Assembly: GCF_003173615.1 (NCBI RefSeq)
Contig: NZ_QGNA01000003.1
Span: 372,001-436,000 of the forward strand
Origin: Falsiroseomonas bella
GTDB lineage: Bacteria > Pseudomonadota > Alphaproteobacteria > Acetobacterales > Acetobacteraceae
DNA: 64,000 bases
Direction: 5' to 3'
Positions 53,075 through 61,056 of this stretch are shown piece after piece. Each line of letters begins with the position of its first letter. Within the stretch, counting starts at the first letter, position 1. Position numbers and translations under genes: made by a program. The notes beneath the pieces were generated by a model. The model searched no databases. It saw only the letters and a program-made list of their open reading frames with translations, and was not told the DNA's origin.

Positions 53075-53560
53075 CTACCCCTTCTCCCGCATCAGCCGGG
53101 CCTTGTCGCGCTGCCAGTCGCGCGCCGCGATGGCGGCGCGCTTGTCGTGCTTCTTCTTGCCTTCCGCGAGGCCGAGCGTGACCTTCGCCACGCCGCGCTC
53201 GTTGAAGTGGATGTCCATCGGCACCAGCGTCGTGCCGTCCCGCGTGATGGCGCCGATCAGCTCCCGCACCTGCTTCTTGTGCAGCAGCAGCTTGCGCGGG
53301 CGTCGCGGTTCGAAGCGGGCCACGAAGCTGCCGGCCTGCCATTCGGGGATGTAGACGTTGAACAGCCAGATCTCGCCGTCGCGCTCGCCGGCCCAGGCGT
53401 CAGCCAGGGTGGCGCGGCCGGCGCGCAGGCTCTTCACCTCGGGGCCGACGAGCATGACGCCGGCCTCGATCGTGTCGTTGATCTTGTAGTCGAAGCGCGC
53501 CTTGCGGTTCTGCGCGGCGACGCCGTGGCTGATCAGGCCCTTTTTTCGTGGTTCGGCCAT
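53075..53560 (-). CDS. smpB: SsrA-binding protein SmpB
   Basis: A 161-residue SmpB, which binds tmRNA and rescues stalled ribosomes. It has ISHGVAAQNRKARFDYKINDTIEAGVMLVGPEVKSLRAGRATL and the C-terminal tail KKKHDKRAAIAARDWQRDKARL that reads the mRNA channel. Its gene follows dapA, an order common in alphaproteobacteria, with an 80 bp gap that holds a palindromic repeat. No ssrA tmRNA gene was recognised nearby. Confidence 0.96.
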   Translation of the reverse strand: MAEPRKKGLISHGVAAQNRKARFDYKINDTIEAGVMLVGPEVKSLRAGRATLADAWAGERDGEIWLFNVYIPEWQAGSFVARFEPRRPRKLLLHKKQVRELIGAITRDGTTLVPMDIHFNERGVAKVTLGLAEGKKKHDKRAAIAARDWQRDKARLMREKG

Positions 53561-53575
53561 TCTTCGGGGCTTCGG

Positions 53576-53615
53576 AAGCCCCCACCCCGACCCTCCCCCG
53601 CAAAGCGGGAGAGGG
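53576..53615. repeat. single copy of GC-rich palindromic repeat
   Basis: CCCCCACCCCGA followed by an 11 bp stem CCCTCCCCCGC / GCGGGAGAGGG (one mismatch) with loop AAA. The same sequence family as at 19590-19670 and 61020-61042. It sits between dapA and smpB and may act as a terminator or RNA-stabilising element for dapA. Confidence 0.75.
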
Positions 53616-53639
53616 AGAAGCGGGCGCGGCTTCCTTCCA

Positions 53640-54518
53640 TCAATTCAACAGGCCGGCGCCGGTCATGGCCTCGCGCACGCGGACCTTGGTGCTCTCGGCA
53701 ACCGGGGCCATGGGCAGCCGGCAAAGATCGGTGCTGCGGCCGAGAAGGCTCGCGGCATACTTCACGGGTCCGGGCGAGGTCTCGCAGAACATCGCGTCAT
53801 GCACCGGCACCAGCCGGTCCTGGATCGCGATCGCCTCCTGCGGCTTACCGGCCGACCAGGCGTCGTGCATCATCCGGCAGAGCCGCGGCGCGACATTCGC
53901 CGTGACGCTGATGCAGCCATGCCCGCCGGCGGCGAGATAGGAGACCGCCGTGTGGTCCTCGCCCGAGAGCTGGCAGAACTCCGGGCCGCAGGCGATGCGC
54001 GTGTGCAGCGGACGCGTCAGGTTGGCGGTCGCGTCCTTCACGCCGACGATGTTCGGGTGCTTCGCGAGCCGGCCCATCGTCTCGACGCTCATGTCCACGA
54101 CGCTGCGGCCAGGGATGTTGTAGATGATGATCGGCAGCGCCACCGCATCGGCGATCGCCATGTAGTGGCGGTACAGGCCTTCCTGCGTCGGCTTGTTGTA
54201 GTAGGGCGTCACCACCAGCGCCGCATCGGCGCCCGCCTGCTTCGCATGGCGCGTCAGGTCGATCGCCTCGGCGGTGGAGTTGCTGCCGGTGCCCGCGATC
54301 ACCGGCACGCGGCCGCGCGCGGTGGCGATGCATTGCGCGACCACCTGGTGATGCTCTTCATGGCTGAGCGTGGGGCTCTCGCCGGTGGTGCCCACCGGGA
54401 TCAGGCCCTGGGTGCCCTCGGCGATCTGCCACTCCACGAAGTCGGCGAAGGCTTTCAGGTCGAGGGAGCCGTCGGCCTGCATGGGCGTGATCAAGGCGAC
54501 CAGCGATCCCCGGAACAT
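53640..54518 (-). CDS. dapA: 4-hydroxy-tetrahydrodipicolinate synthase
   Basis: A 292-residue DapA, which condenses pyruvate with aspartate semialdehyde for lysine and diaminopimelate synthesis. The Schiff-base lysine is Lys161 in [11 protein letters not shown], with Tyr133 in [10 protein letters not shown] and the pyruvate-binding [15 protein letters not shown]. The C-terminal domain is complete. ATG at 54518 gives [13 protein letters not shown], the standard start. A four-copy tandem repeat lies in the divergent region towards slt. Confidence 0.96.
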   Translation of the reverse strand: MFRGSLVALITPMQADGSLDLKAFADFVEWQIAEGTQGLIPVGTTGESPTLSHEEHHQVVAQCIATARGRVPVIAGTGSNSTAEAIDLTRHAKQAGADAALVVTPYYNKPTQEGLYRHYMAIADAVALPIIIYNIPGRSVVDMSVETMGRLAKHPNIVGVKDATANLTRPLHTRIACGPEFCQLSGEDHTAVSYLAAGGHGCISVTANVAPRLCRMMHDAWSAGKPQEAIAIQDRLVPVHDAMFCETSPGPVKYAASLLGRSTDLCRLPMAPVAESTKVRVREAMTGAGLLN

Positions 54519-54555
54519 GCGTCTTCCCTCGGTGTGTGGCGGGTCGCGGAACCTA

Positions 54556-54648
54556 GGCGTGGCGGGGCCCTGCCGCAAGGGCGTGGCGCGGCCTGCCCCA
54601 AGCAGGTGGCGCGGCCCTGCCGCAAGCAGGTGGCGCGGCCTGCCGCGA
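54556..54648. repeat. four-copy 23-24 bp tandem repeat
   Basis: Units at 54556-54578, 54579-54601, 54602-54625 and 54626-54648, with a shared core GGTGGCGCGGCCTGCCGCAA. Units 3 and 4 are nearly identical; units 1 and 2 carry a few changes. Each core can fold weakly (GCGGC...GCCGC). The array lies 37 bp upstream of the dapA start and 39 bp before the slt start, filling most of the divergent intergenic region. Confidence 0.9.
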
Positions 54649-54687
54649 CGCCGCCCTTGCCTCCCGAATCGCGCTATGCTGCGAGGC

Positions 54688-56658
54688 ATGCGCCGGACCC
54701 TGCTCGCCATCCTGCTGATTTCCCTCGCCCTGCCTGCCGCGGCCCAGCCCTGGGCCCCCGAGGCGGCGCGCAATGCCGGGCGCCAGGCCCTCGCCGCCGC
54801 CCAGGCAGGCCGGTACGACGAGGCCGAGGCGCTGGCCCGCACCGCCGACCCCGTTGCGCGGAAGCTGGTGACCTGGACGCGCATGCACAGCCGCGGCTCC
54901 GGCGCCTCGGGCGCCGAGATCGCGGGCTGGCTGGCGGAAAATCCCGACTGGCCGCTGCCCGAGACCACCGCCCGCCGCGCCGAGGAGGCGCTGGCCACCG
55001 ACCCAGACGATGCGCTGGTGCTCCGACATTTCGCGCGCATCCCGCCGCGCGGGGTGGAGGCGGCGCAGCGCCATGCGGATGCGCTGGCCCGCGCGGGCCG
55101 GGGCGCCGAGGCGACGCCGATGCTGCGCGGCGCCTGGCGCGACGGCCCGCCGGCGGACCCGGCCGCCGAGGCCGCCTTCCTGGAGCGCTTCGCCGCCCAG
55201 CTTACGGCGGACGATCATTGGCGCCGCTTCGACCGGCTGCTTTGGGAGAACCAGGCCGCGGCGGCTGCGCGCGTGATGCCGCGGCTGGACGGCAATCGCC
55301 GCGCCACCGCCGAGGCGCGCCTGGCCGCGCGCAGCAATGGCGAGATCAATGCCGGCGCGGCGACGCGGGACATCGGCGTGGCCTATGCGACCGCACGGCA
55401 GTTGCGCCAGGCTGACCGGGACTCCGAAGCGGCGGCCGTCTGGGCGGCAGCCGAGCCGCTGCAGCGCGACCTCTCGCCGGAAGCCGCCCGCGCGATCTGG
55501 GCTGAGCGGCAGATCCTGGCGCGCAAGCTGCTCCGCCAGTTCGATGCGCGCTCCGCCTATCGCCTGGTGGCCAATCACGGCCAGACGGAGCCGGGCGAGC
55601 CGCGGCAGGAGGCGGAGTTCCTCGCCGGCTTCATCGCGCTGCGCCGCCTGAACGACGCGGCCACTGCGCAACGTCATTTCGCGCGCGTGGACGACGGCAG
55701 CCGCAGCGTCATCACCCGCGCGCGCAGCGCCTATTGGGAAGGGCTGGCGCTTGCCGCGCTCAACCGCCCCGCCGAGGCGCGCGCCCGCTGGGAGCAGGGC
55801 GCGGCGCTGCCCGTCGCCTTCTACGGCCAGCTTTCCAGCCGCGCGCTGGGCGAGACGCCGGCGCAGCTTTCGGCGCGCATCGGCGCGACCACCCTGCCCG
55901 AACCCCCCGCCGAGGTCGCGCGCAACTTCGGCGCGCGGGAGCTCTCGCGCGCGGCTGTCACCCTCGGCGACCTCGGCCAGTCCGACCGCGCGCGGGTCTT
56001 TTTGCTGCGCATGGAGGAGCTCTCGCCCGACGCGACGGATCGCTGGCTGATCGCTCGCCTCGCCGTGCTGATGGGCCGGCCGGACCACGCGGTCTGGGTG
56101 GCGCGCCGCGCCGGCGCAGATGGCGTGATCCTGCTGGAGGATGGCTGGCCCACCCCCTACCCCACGCCGTCCAGTGGCGCCGAGGCCGCGGTGGTCAACG
56201 CCATCACCCGGCAGGAGAGCAACTTCGAGCTCACGGCCGTCTCCCGCGCCAATGCGCGCGGCCCGATGCAGCTGCTGCCCGCCACGGCCAGCGGCGTAGC
56301 GCGGCGGCTCGGCATCCCCCACAGCACGGCGATGCTGACCAGCGACGCCGCGCACAACCTGCGGCTCGGCTCGGCCTATATCGCCGAACGGCTCGACCGC
56401 TATGCCGGCGCGCTGCCGCTCGCGGCGGCCGCCTACAATGCCGGCGCCGGGCGCGTGGACCAGTGGGTCGAAGTCTATGGCGATCCGCGCGCCCCGGGCG
56501 GGCCCGACATACGCGACTGGATCGAGCTGATCCCCTTCTCCGAGACGCGCAACTACGTGCAGCGCGTGATCGAGAACGTCGTCGTCTATCGCGCGCGCAA
56601 CCCCGCGACGGGCGACATGGCGCATCCGCTGGAGACCTTCCTGGCGGGCCGTCCGTGA
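54688..56658 (+). CDS. slt: Slt-type soluble lytic murein transglycosylase
   Basis: A 656-residue lytic transglycosylase with a signal peptide (residues 1-18, LPAAAQ). A long helical superhelix (TPR/HEAT-like repeats, about 30-480) precedes the catalytic lysozyme-like domain: Glu510 in [29 protein letters not shown], then [15 protein letters not shown]. It cleaves peptidoglycan glycan chains in the periplasm. A slightly longer start at 54676 exists. It begins an operon with the hydrolase, pgpA and pncC, whose genes overlap. Confidence 0.93.
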   Translation: MRRTLLAILLISLALPAAAQPWAPEAARNAGRQALAAAQAGRYDEAEALARTADPVARKLVTWTRMHSRGSGASGAEIAGWLAENPDWPLPETTARRAEEALATDPDDALVLRHFARIPPRGVEAAQRHADALARAGRGAEATPMLRGAWRDGPPADPAAEAAFLERFAAQLTADDHWRRFDRLLWENQAAAAARVMPRLDGNRRATAEARLAARSNGEINAGAATRDIGVAYATARQLRQADRDSEAAAVWAAAEPLQRDLSPEAARAIWAERQILARKLLRQFDARSAYRLVANHGQTEPGEPRQEAEFLAGFIALRRLNDAATAQRHFARVDDGSRSVITRARSAYWEGLALAALNRPAEARARWEQGAALPVAFYGQLSSRALGETPAQLSARIGATTLPEPPAEVARNFGARELSRAAVTLGDLGQSDRARVFLLRMEELSPDATDRWLIARLAVLMGRPDHAVWVARRAGADGVILLEDGWPTPYPTPSSGAEAAVVNAITRQESNFELTAVSRANARGPMQLLPATASGVARRLGIPHSTAMLTSDAAHNLRLGSAYIAERLDRYAGALPLAAAAYNAGAGRVDQWVEVYGDPRAPGGPDIRDWIELIPFSETRNYVQRVIENVVVYRARNPATGDMAHPLETFLAGRP

Positions 56659-57497
56659 CCCCGCGCCGCATCGGCTTCCGCGCCCGCGACGGGCTGGCGC
56701 TCTCGGCGCTGGATTTCACCGGGCCTGAGGGGCGCGCGCCGATCCTCTGCCTGCACGGCATCACCCGCTGCGCGCAGGATTTTGCGGCGCTCGCGGAGCG
56801 CCACGCGGGAAGGCGGCGCGTGCTGGCGCTCGACCTGGCGGGCCATGGCGAGAGCGCGCGGGCCGCCTCGCCCGCCCGCTACGGGATCGAGAGCGCGCTG
56901 CGCGACGTGCTGGATGCGATGGCCGCACTGCATTGCCCGCGCGCCATCATCGTCGGCACGAGCTTCGGCGGTATCCTGGCGATGGTGCTGGCCGTGCTGC
57001 GCCCTGGCGCCGTCGCGGGCGCGGTGCTCAACGACATCGGGCCGAAGCTGGAGCCGGTGGGTCTCGGGCATGTCGAGGGCTTCGTGGGCCATGATCCGGC
57101 GCTGCCCTCGCTGGAGGCCGCGATGGCGCATCTGCGTGCGGTGCTGCCACCGCATGTGATCGACGAGGCCGGCTGGCGGCGCTTCGTCTCCAACACATAC
57201 GCGCGCGGGGCGGACGGGCTGTGGCATCCGCGCTGGGACATCCGCATCGCCGAGGCGATGCGTGCCGGCGGCCGCGTGCCGGAGCTTTGGGGGCCCTTCG
57301 GCGCCCTGGCGCATGCGCCGCTGATGCTGCTGCGCGGCGGCTTGTCACAGCTGCTTTCCACGGAAACCGCGGACCGCATGCGCAGCGAGCGGCCGGACAT
57401 GGCGTTCTACGAACTGCCCGGCAACGGCCATGCGCCGCTGCTGGAGGCGCCGCCCGTGCTGGCGCAGATCGAACCGTTCCTGGACGGAATTCCATGA
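56655..57497 (+). CDS. alpha/beta hydrolase
   Basis: A 280-residue alpha/beta hydrolase with LCLHGITRCAQDF, LDLAGHGESA, nucleophile serine in VGTSFGGI and His in GNGHAPLLE. It is a paralogue of the hydrolase at 31414-32262. Start is GTG at 56655 overlapping the slt stop by 4 bp (GTGA). No signal peptide. Substrate unknown; coupling with slt and pgpA suggests an envelope or housekeeping context but is not proof. Confidence 0.88.
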   Translation: MTPRRIGFRARDGLALSALDFTGPEGRAPILCLHGITRCAQDFAALAERHAGRRRVLALDLAGHGESARAASPARYGIESALRDVLDAMAALHCPRAIIVGTSFGGILAMVLAVLRPGAVAGAVLNDIGPKLEPVGLGHVEGFVGHDPALPSLEAAMAHLRAVLPPHVIDEAGWRRFVSNTYARGADGLWHPRWDIRIAEAMRAGGRVPELWGPFGALAHAPLMLLRGGLSQLLSTETADRMRSERPDMAFYELPGNGHAPLLEAPPVLAQIEPFLDGIP

Positions 57498-57961
57498 CGC
57501 GCCGGCAGGGCGACGGGCTGGACATGGCGCGCCTTGTGGCCACGCTCGGCGGCGCCGGGCTGCTGCGGCCAGCGCCGGGGACATGGGGCTCGGCCGTCGT
57601 GCTACCCCTCGCGCTGCTCGGCCCCCTTCCCTGCCTGGCGCTCTCCCTGCTGCTGACGCTCGCCGGCTTCTGGGCCGCGTCGCGCGTGCTGACAGAGGAC
57701 GAGGACCCCGGCTGGTTCGTCGTGGACGAGGGCGCGGGCATGCTGCTCGCGCTCGCGGCCCTGCCGGTGCCGACGCTGGCGGGCGTGGCGCTGGCATTCG
57801 TGCTGTTCCGGCTGCTCGACATCGCCAAGCCCTGGCCGGTCTCCTGGGCGGATGCGCAGCCGGGTGCGACAGGGGTGATGCTGGACGACCTGCTCGCCGG
57901 CGCCATCGCGGCGGCGGCGCTGGTGCTGCTGCAGGCCACCGTGCCGGGAGTGATCGGATGA
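57494..57961 (+). CDS. pgpA: phosphatidylglycerophosphatase A
   Basis: A 155-residue PgpA membrane phosphatase that dephosphorylates phosphatidylglycerol phosphate. The signature FRLLDIAKPWPVSWAD is present, with GTWGSAVVLPLALLG, VVDEGAGM and DDLLAGA motifs and three to four membrane helices. ATG at 57494 overlaps the hydrolase stop by 4 bp. It works in phospholipid synthesis and feeds the same membrane that plsX and slt relate to. Confidence 0.92.
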   Translation: MTRRQGDGLDMARLVATLGGAGLLRPAPGTWGSAVVLPLALLGPLPCLALSLLLTLAGFWAASRVLTEDEDPGWFVVDEGAGMLLALAALPVPTLAGVALAFVLFRLLDIAKPWPVSWADAQPGATGVMLDDLLAGAIAAAALVLLQATVPGVIG

Positions 57962-58470
57962 TGCTGACGCCGAAGACGCTGGACGACGCCGCCGCGCTGC
58001 TCGCGGCGCTGCAGGCGCAGGGGCTGACGGTGGCGACGGCCGAAAGCTGCACCGGCGGGCTGATCGCCGCGGCGCTGACGGCGATCCCGGGATCCTCCGC
58101 GACCGTGCTGGCGGGCTACGTCACCTATGCCAACGCGGCGAAGACGCGGATGCTCGGCGTGCCGGAGGCGATGCTCGCCAGCCACGGCGCGGTGAGCGAG
58201 CCGGTGGCGCGGCAGATGGCCGAGGGCGCGCTCGCGGCATCGGGCGCGGACATCGCCGTCTCCTGCACCGGGATCGCGGGGCCGGGGGGCGGGACGGCGA
58301 CGAAGCCGGTCGGGCTCGTCTTCATCGGCTGCGCGCAGCGCGGCGGTGAGACCCGCGTGGCGCGGCACGTGTTCCAGGGGGACCGGACGGCGGTAAGGGC
58401 CGCGACGGTCGAGACTGCGTTCAAGATGATCGGGGGGCTTTGCCCCCCGAACCCCCTACCAGGAGGCTGA
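57958..58470 (+). CDS. pncC: nicotinamide-nucleotide amidohydrolase PncC (CinA C-terminal domain)
   Basis: A 170-residue CinA C-terminal-domain protein hydrolysing nicotinamide mononucleotide to nicotinate mononucleotide. It has VATAESCTGGLIAAALT, GYVTYANAAKTRMLGV and ADIAVSCTGIAGPGGGT with the expected catalytic residues. The last 13 or so residues (GGLCPPNPLPGG) are encoded by a palindromic repeat (58432-58479) whose hairpin loop supplies the stop codon, so the C-terminus may differ from homologues. Two ATGs at 57958 and 57961 overlap the pgpA stop. Confidence 0.92.
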   Translation: MMLTPKTLDDAAALLAALQAQGLTVATAESCTGGLIAAALTAIPGSSATVLAGYVTYANAAKTRMLGVPEAMLASHGAVSEPVARQMAEGALAASGADIAVSCTGIAGPGGGTATKPVGLVFIGCAQRGGETRVARHVFQGDRTAVRAATVETAFKMIGGLCPPNPLPGG

Positions 58471-58479
58471 GCCTCCTGG
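58432..58479. repeat. GC-rich double-hairpin repeat at pncC stop
   Basis: Two perfect hairpins: GGGGGGC-ttt-GCCCCCC (58432-58448) and CCAGGAGGC-tga-GCCTCCTGG (58459-58479), joined by GAACCCCCTA. The TGA in the second loop is the pncC stop. The convergent threonine aldolase gene ends at 58488, so the structure can act on both strands as a terminator. It is a different family from the repeats at 19590, 53576 and 61020. Confidence 0.85.
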
Positions 58480-58487
58480 ACCTGCAT

Positions 58488-59555
58488 TCAGGCACGCTGC
58501 AAAGCGTGGCGGAGGATCTGCAGGGTTTCCTCGATCATCGGCGCCGTCACGTTCAGATGCGTGCAGGCGCGAATGCGGCCGCCGAGCATCGAAAGCTGCA
58601 CGCCCTGCATGCGCATCCGGCCGACCAGTTCCGCCGCGCCGACGCCCGCGCCGGACGGGTCGAAGAAGACCAGGTTGGTGTCCGGCGCCTCCACCTTCAC
58701 GCCGGGAAGCTGCGCCAGGCCGCGCGCCAGCGCCTTGGCATTGGCGTGATCCTCCGCCAGCCGCGCCACGTGGTGATCCAGCGCATACAGGCAGGCGGCG
58801 GCGCAGATGCCGCCCTGGCGCATCGCGCCGCCCAGGCGCTGCTTCCAGCGCCAGGCATCGTCGATGAACTCGCGCGTGCCGCAGAGCACGGCACCGAGCG
58901 GCGCGCCCAGGCCCTTGGTGAAGTCGAGCCACACGCTGTCATAGCCCGCGGCCATGTCATGCGCCGGAACGCCCGCGGCGACGCAGGCATTCATCAGCCG
59001 CGCGCCGTCCATATGCGTGGCGAGGCCATGCTCCTTGGCGATCGCGGCGATCGCATCAAGCGTCGCCTTCGGCCAGACGGCGCCGCCGCCGATATTCGCG
59101 GTCTGCTCCACCTCGACCAGCCGCTGCGTCGGCGTGTGACGCGACTTGCCGCGGATATGCGCGCGCAGCTCATCGGGTGAGAACATGCCGCGCGCACCCG
59201 TCAGCGGCAGGATCTGGAAGCCGCCGAGCGCGGCATGCGCGCCGCCCTCGCTGGTGAGGATATGCGCGGTCTCATGCGCGATGATCTCGTCGCCCGGCCG
59301 GCAATGCGTCAGCGTCGCGGCGACGTTGCACATCGTGCCGGAGGGCATGAAGACCGCTGCCTCCTTCCCCATCAGCGCGGCCATGCGGTCGCAGAGCGCA
59401 TGCACGGTCGGATCGTCGCCATGCTGCTCGTCGCCGAGTTCCGCCCGCATCATCGCCTCCTTCATGGCGGCGGTCGGCAGTGTCTGCGTGTCGGAATAGA
59501 GGTTGATGCGGACGGGTGGCGCATCCGCGGGCGGACGTTGAGGGGCGTGGACCAT
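58488..59555 (-). CDS. low-specificity L-threonine aldolase
   Basis: A 355-residue PLP enzyme of the aromatic-amino-acid beta-eliminating lyase/threonine aldolase group, splitting threonine to glycine and acetaldehyde. It has SDTQTLPTAAMKEAM, GDEQHGDDPTVHAL, FMPSGTMCN, HMDGARLMNA and the PLP lysine in LDFTKGLGAPLGAVL. ATG at 59555 is preceded by a weak site; a 106 bp gap separates it from the divergent MmgE/PrpD gene. Confidence 0.92.
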   Translation of the reverse strand: MVHAPQRPPADAPPVRINLYSDTQTLPTAAMKEAMMRAELGDEQHGDDPTVHALCDRMAALMGKEAAVFMPSGTMCNVAATLTHCRPGDEIIAHETAHILTSEGGAHAALGGFQILPLTGARGMFSPDELRAHIRGKSRHTPTQRLVEVEQTANIGGGAVWPKATLDAIAAIAKEHGLATHMDGARLMNACVAAGVPAHDMAAGYDSVWLDFTKGLGAPLGAVLCGTREFIDDAWRWKQRLGGAMRQGGICAAACLYALDHHVARLAEDHANAKALARGLAQLPGVKVEAPDTNLVFFDPSGAGVGAAELVGRMRMQGVQLSMLGGRIRACTHLNVTAPMIEETLQILRHALQRA

Positions 59556-59661
59556 GGTCTCTCACGGCATCAGGCGTTGTCTCCTGGCAACCTGCCAGGG
59601 AACCGGACGGGATGCTAGGATACGCGGCACGGCCTCAGCGGCGCGACGTGGGAGCGGAACG

Positions 59662-61014
59662 ATGCACAACCCCTTGACGGTGCTGGCGGAGCACGCCGCC
59701 GGCTGGCGCGACCGCCCGCTCTCCGCCGGCCTGGAACACCATGCGCGCCGGGCCTTGGTGGACTGGTTCGCGGTGCTCCTGGCCGGCTGCGCGCATCCGC
59801 CCGCGACGCTCATGGCCCGCGCCCTGCCGGCCGGCGCGCCGGAAGGCGGCGCCGCGATCTGCTACGTGGATGGCAGGCCTTCCGATATCCGCCGCGCCGC
59901 CCTGCTCAACGGCACGGCGAGCCACACGGTCGAGTTCGACGACATCTATCGCGACGCGGGCTACCACCCGGCCTGCCCGACCATGCCGGCGGCCCTCGCC
60001 ACGGCGCAGGCGCGCGGCGGCGACATGGCCGCGCTGCTGCGCGCGGTCGTCGCGGGCTACGAGGTCTCCTGCCGCATCGGCCTGGCGGTGCAGCCGAGCC
60101 ATTACCGCTACTGGCACACCACCGGCACCGTCGGCACCTTCGGCGCCGCAGCCGCGACGGCGGTGCTGCTCGGCAGCGATGCGGAACGCACGGCGCATGC
60201 GCTTGCCACGGCGGCCACGATGGCGAGCGGCCTGCAGCAGGCCTTCCGCGGCGCCGGCATGAGCAAGCCCCTGCATGCCGGCCACGCGGCGGAAGCCGGC
60301 GTGCTCGCCGCGCTGGCCGCGCATGCCGGCGTGACCGGCGCGCTCGACGTGCTGGACGGCCCGGTCGGATTTGCCGCGGCGACCAGCGAGGATCGCGGCA
60401 AGTGGGACAAGGCACTGGCCGGATTGGGCGAGACGCATGCGATCGAGGCCATCACCTTCAAGAACCATGGCTGCTGCGGCCACATCTTCGCCGGCCTCGA
60501 CGGGTTGCTGGAATTGCAGCGCCAGGCGGGTTTCGGCGCGGCGGATGTCGAGGCGATCCATGTCGGCGGCTACGGCCCGACCAAGGACATCTGCGACCGC
60601 CCCGTCGCAGAGACCGAGCAGGAAGCGCGCTTCAGCATGCAGTACTGCGCGGCGGCGCTGCTGCTGCTCGGTGGCGTGCGGCTGGCGGCCTTCGCGCCGG
60701 AGCGGCTGACGGATCCCGCCATCCACGCGCTGATGCCGCGGGTGAGCGTCAGCCTCGATCCCGAACTGGCGGATGCCTATCCGCAGCAGCGCGCGGCGCG
60801 CGTGACGGTGCGGCTGAAGGACGGGTGCACGCTTCAGCACTTCCAGCCCACGCGCAAGGGCGATCCCGACCTGCCGCTGAGCGACGACGAGTTGTCCGGG
60901 AAGTTTCTCGAGCTGACCGCGCCGGCGGTGGGCGATGCGACCGCGCGGCGCGTGCTGGATGCGCTCTGGACGAGCGAGCGCCTGCCGGGTGCGATCGCGT
61001 TGCAGCGTGCGTAG
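59662..61014 (+). CDS. MmgE/PrpD family protein
   Basis: A 450-residue member of the MmgE/PrpD (2-methylcitrate dehydratase-like) family, recognised by ARRALVDWFAVLLAG, LNGTASHTVEFDDI with the DD pair, HTTGTVGTFGAAAATAVLLG and KPLHAGHAAEAGVLAA. The family includes methylcitrate dehydratase, cis-aconitate decarboxylase and epimerases, so exact chemistry is undecided. ATG at 59662 follows GGAGCGGAAC. Neighbouring catabolic genes suggest breakdown of a carboxylic acid. Confidence 0.9.
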   Translation: MHNPLTVLAEHAAGWRDRPLSAGLEHHARRALVDWFAVLLAGCAHPPATLMARALPAGAPEGGAAICYVDGRPSDIRRAALLNGTASHTVEFDDIYRDAGYHPACPTMPAALATAQARGGDMAALLRAVVAGYEVSCRIGLAVQPSHYRYWHTTGTVGTFGAAAATAVLLGSDAERTAHALATAATMASGLQQAFRGAGMSKPLHAGHAAEAGVLAALAAHAGVTGALDVLDGPVGFAAATSEDRGKWDKALAGLGETHAIEAITFKNHGCCGHIFAGLDGLLELQRQAGFGAADVEAIHVGGYGPTKDICDRPVAETEQEARFSMQYCAAALLLLGGVRLAAFAPERLTDPAIHALMPRVSVSLDPELADAYPQQRAARVTVRLKDGCTLQHFQPTRKGDPDLPLSDDELSGKFLELTAPAVGDATARRVLDALWTSERLPGAIALQRA

Positions 61015-61019
61015 CAGAC

Positions 61020-61042
61020 CCCTCCCCCGCAATGGGGGAGGG
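61020..61042. terminator. bidirectional terminator-like hairpin (short repeat copy)
   Basis: A perfect 9 bp stem CCCTCCCCC / GGGGGAGGG with loop GCAAT between the convergent MmgE/PrpD and amidohydrolase genes. It is a short member of the 19590/53576 repeat family. Placed 6 bp after one stop and 15 bp after the other, it could end both transcripts, though no U tract is present. Confidence 0.6.
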
Positions 61043-61056
61043 AGTGGCAGGCGCAT

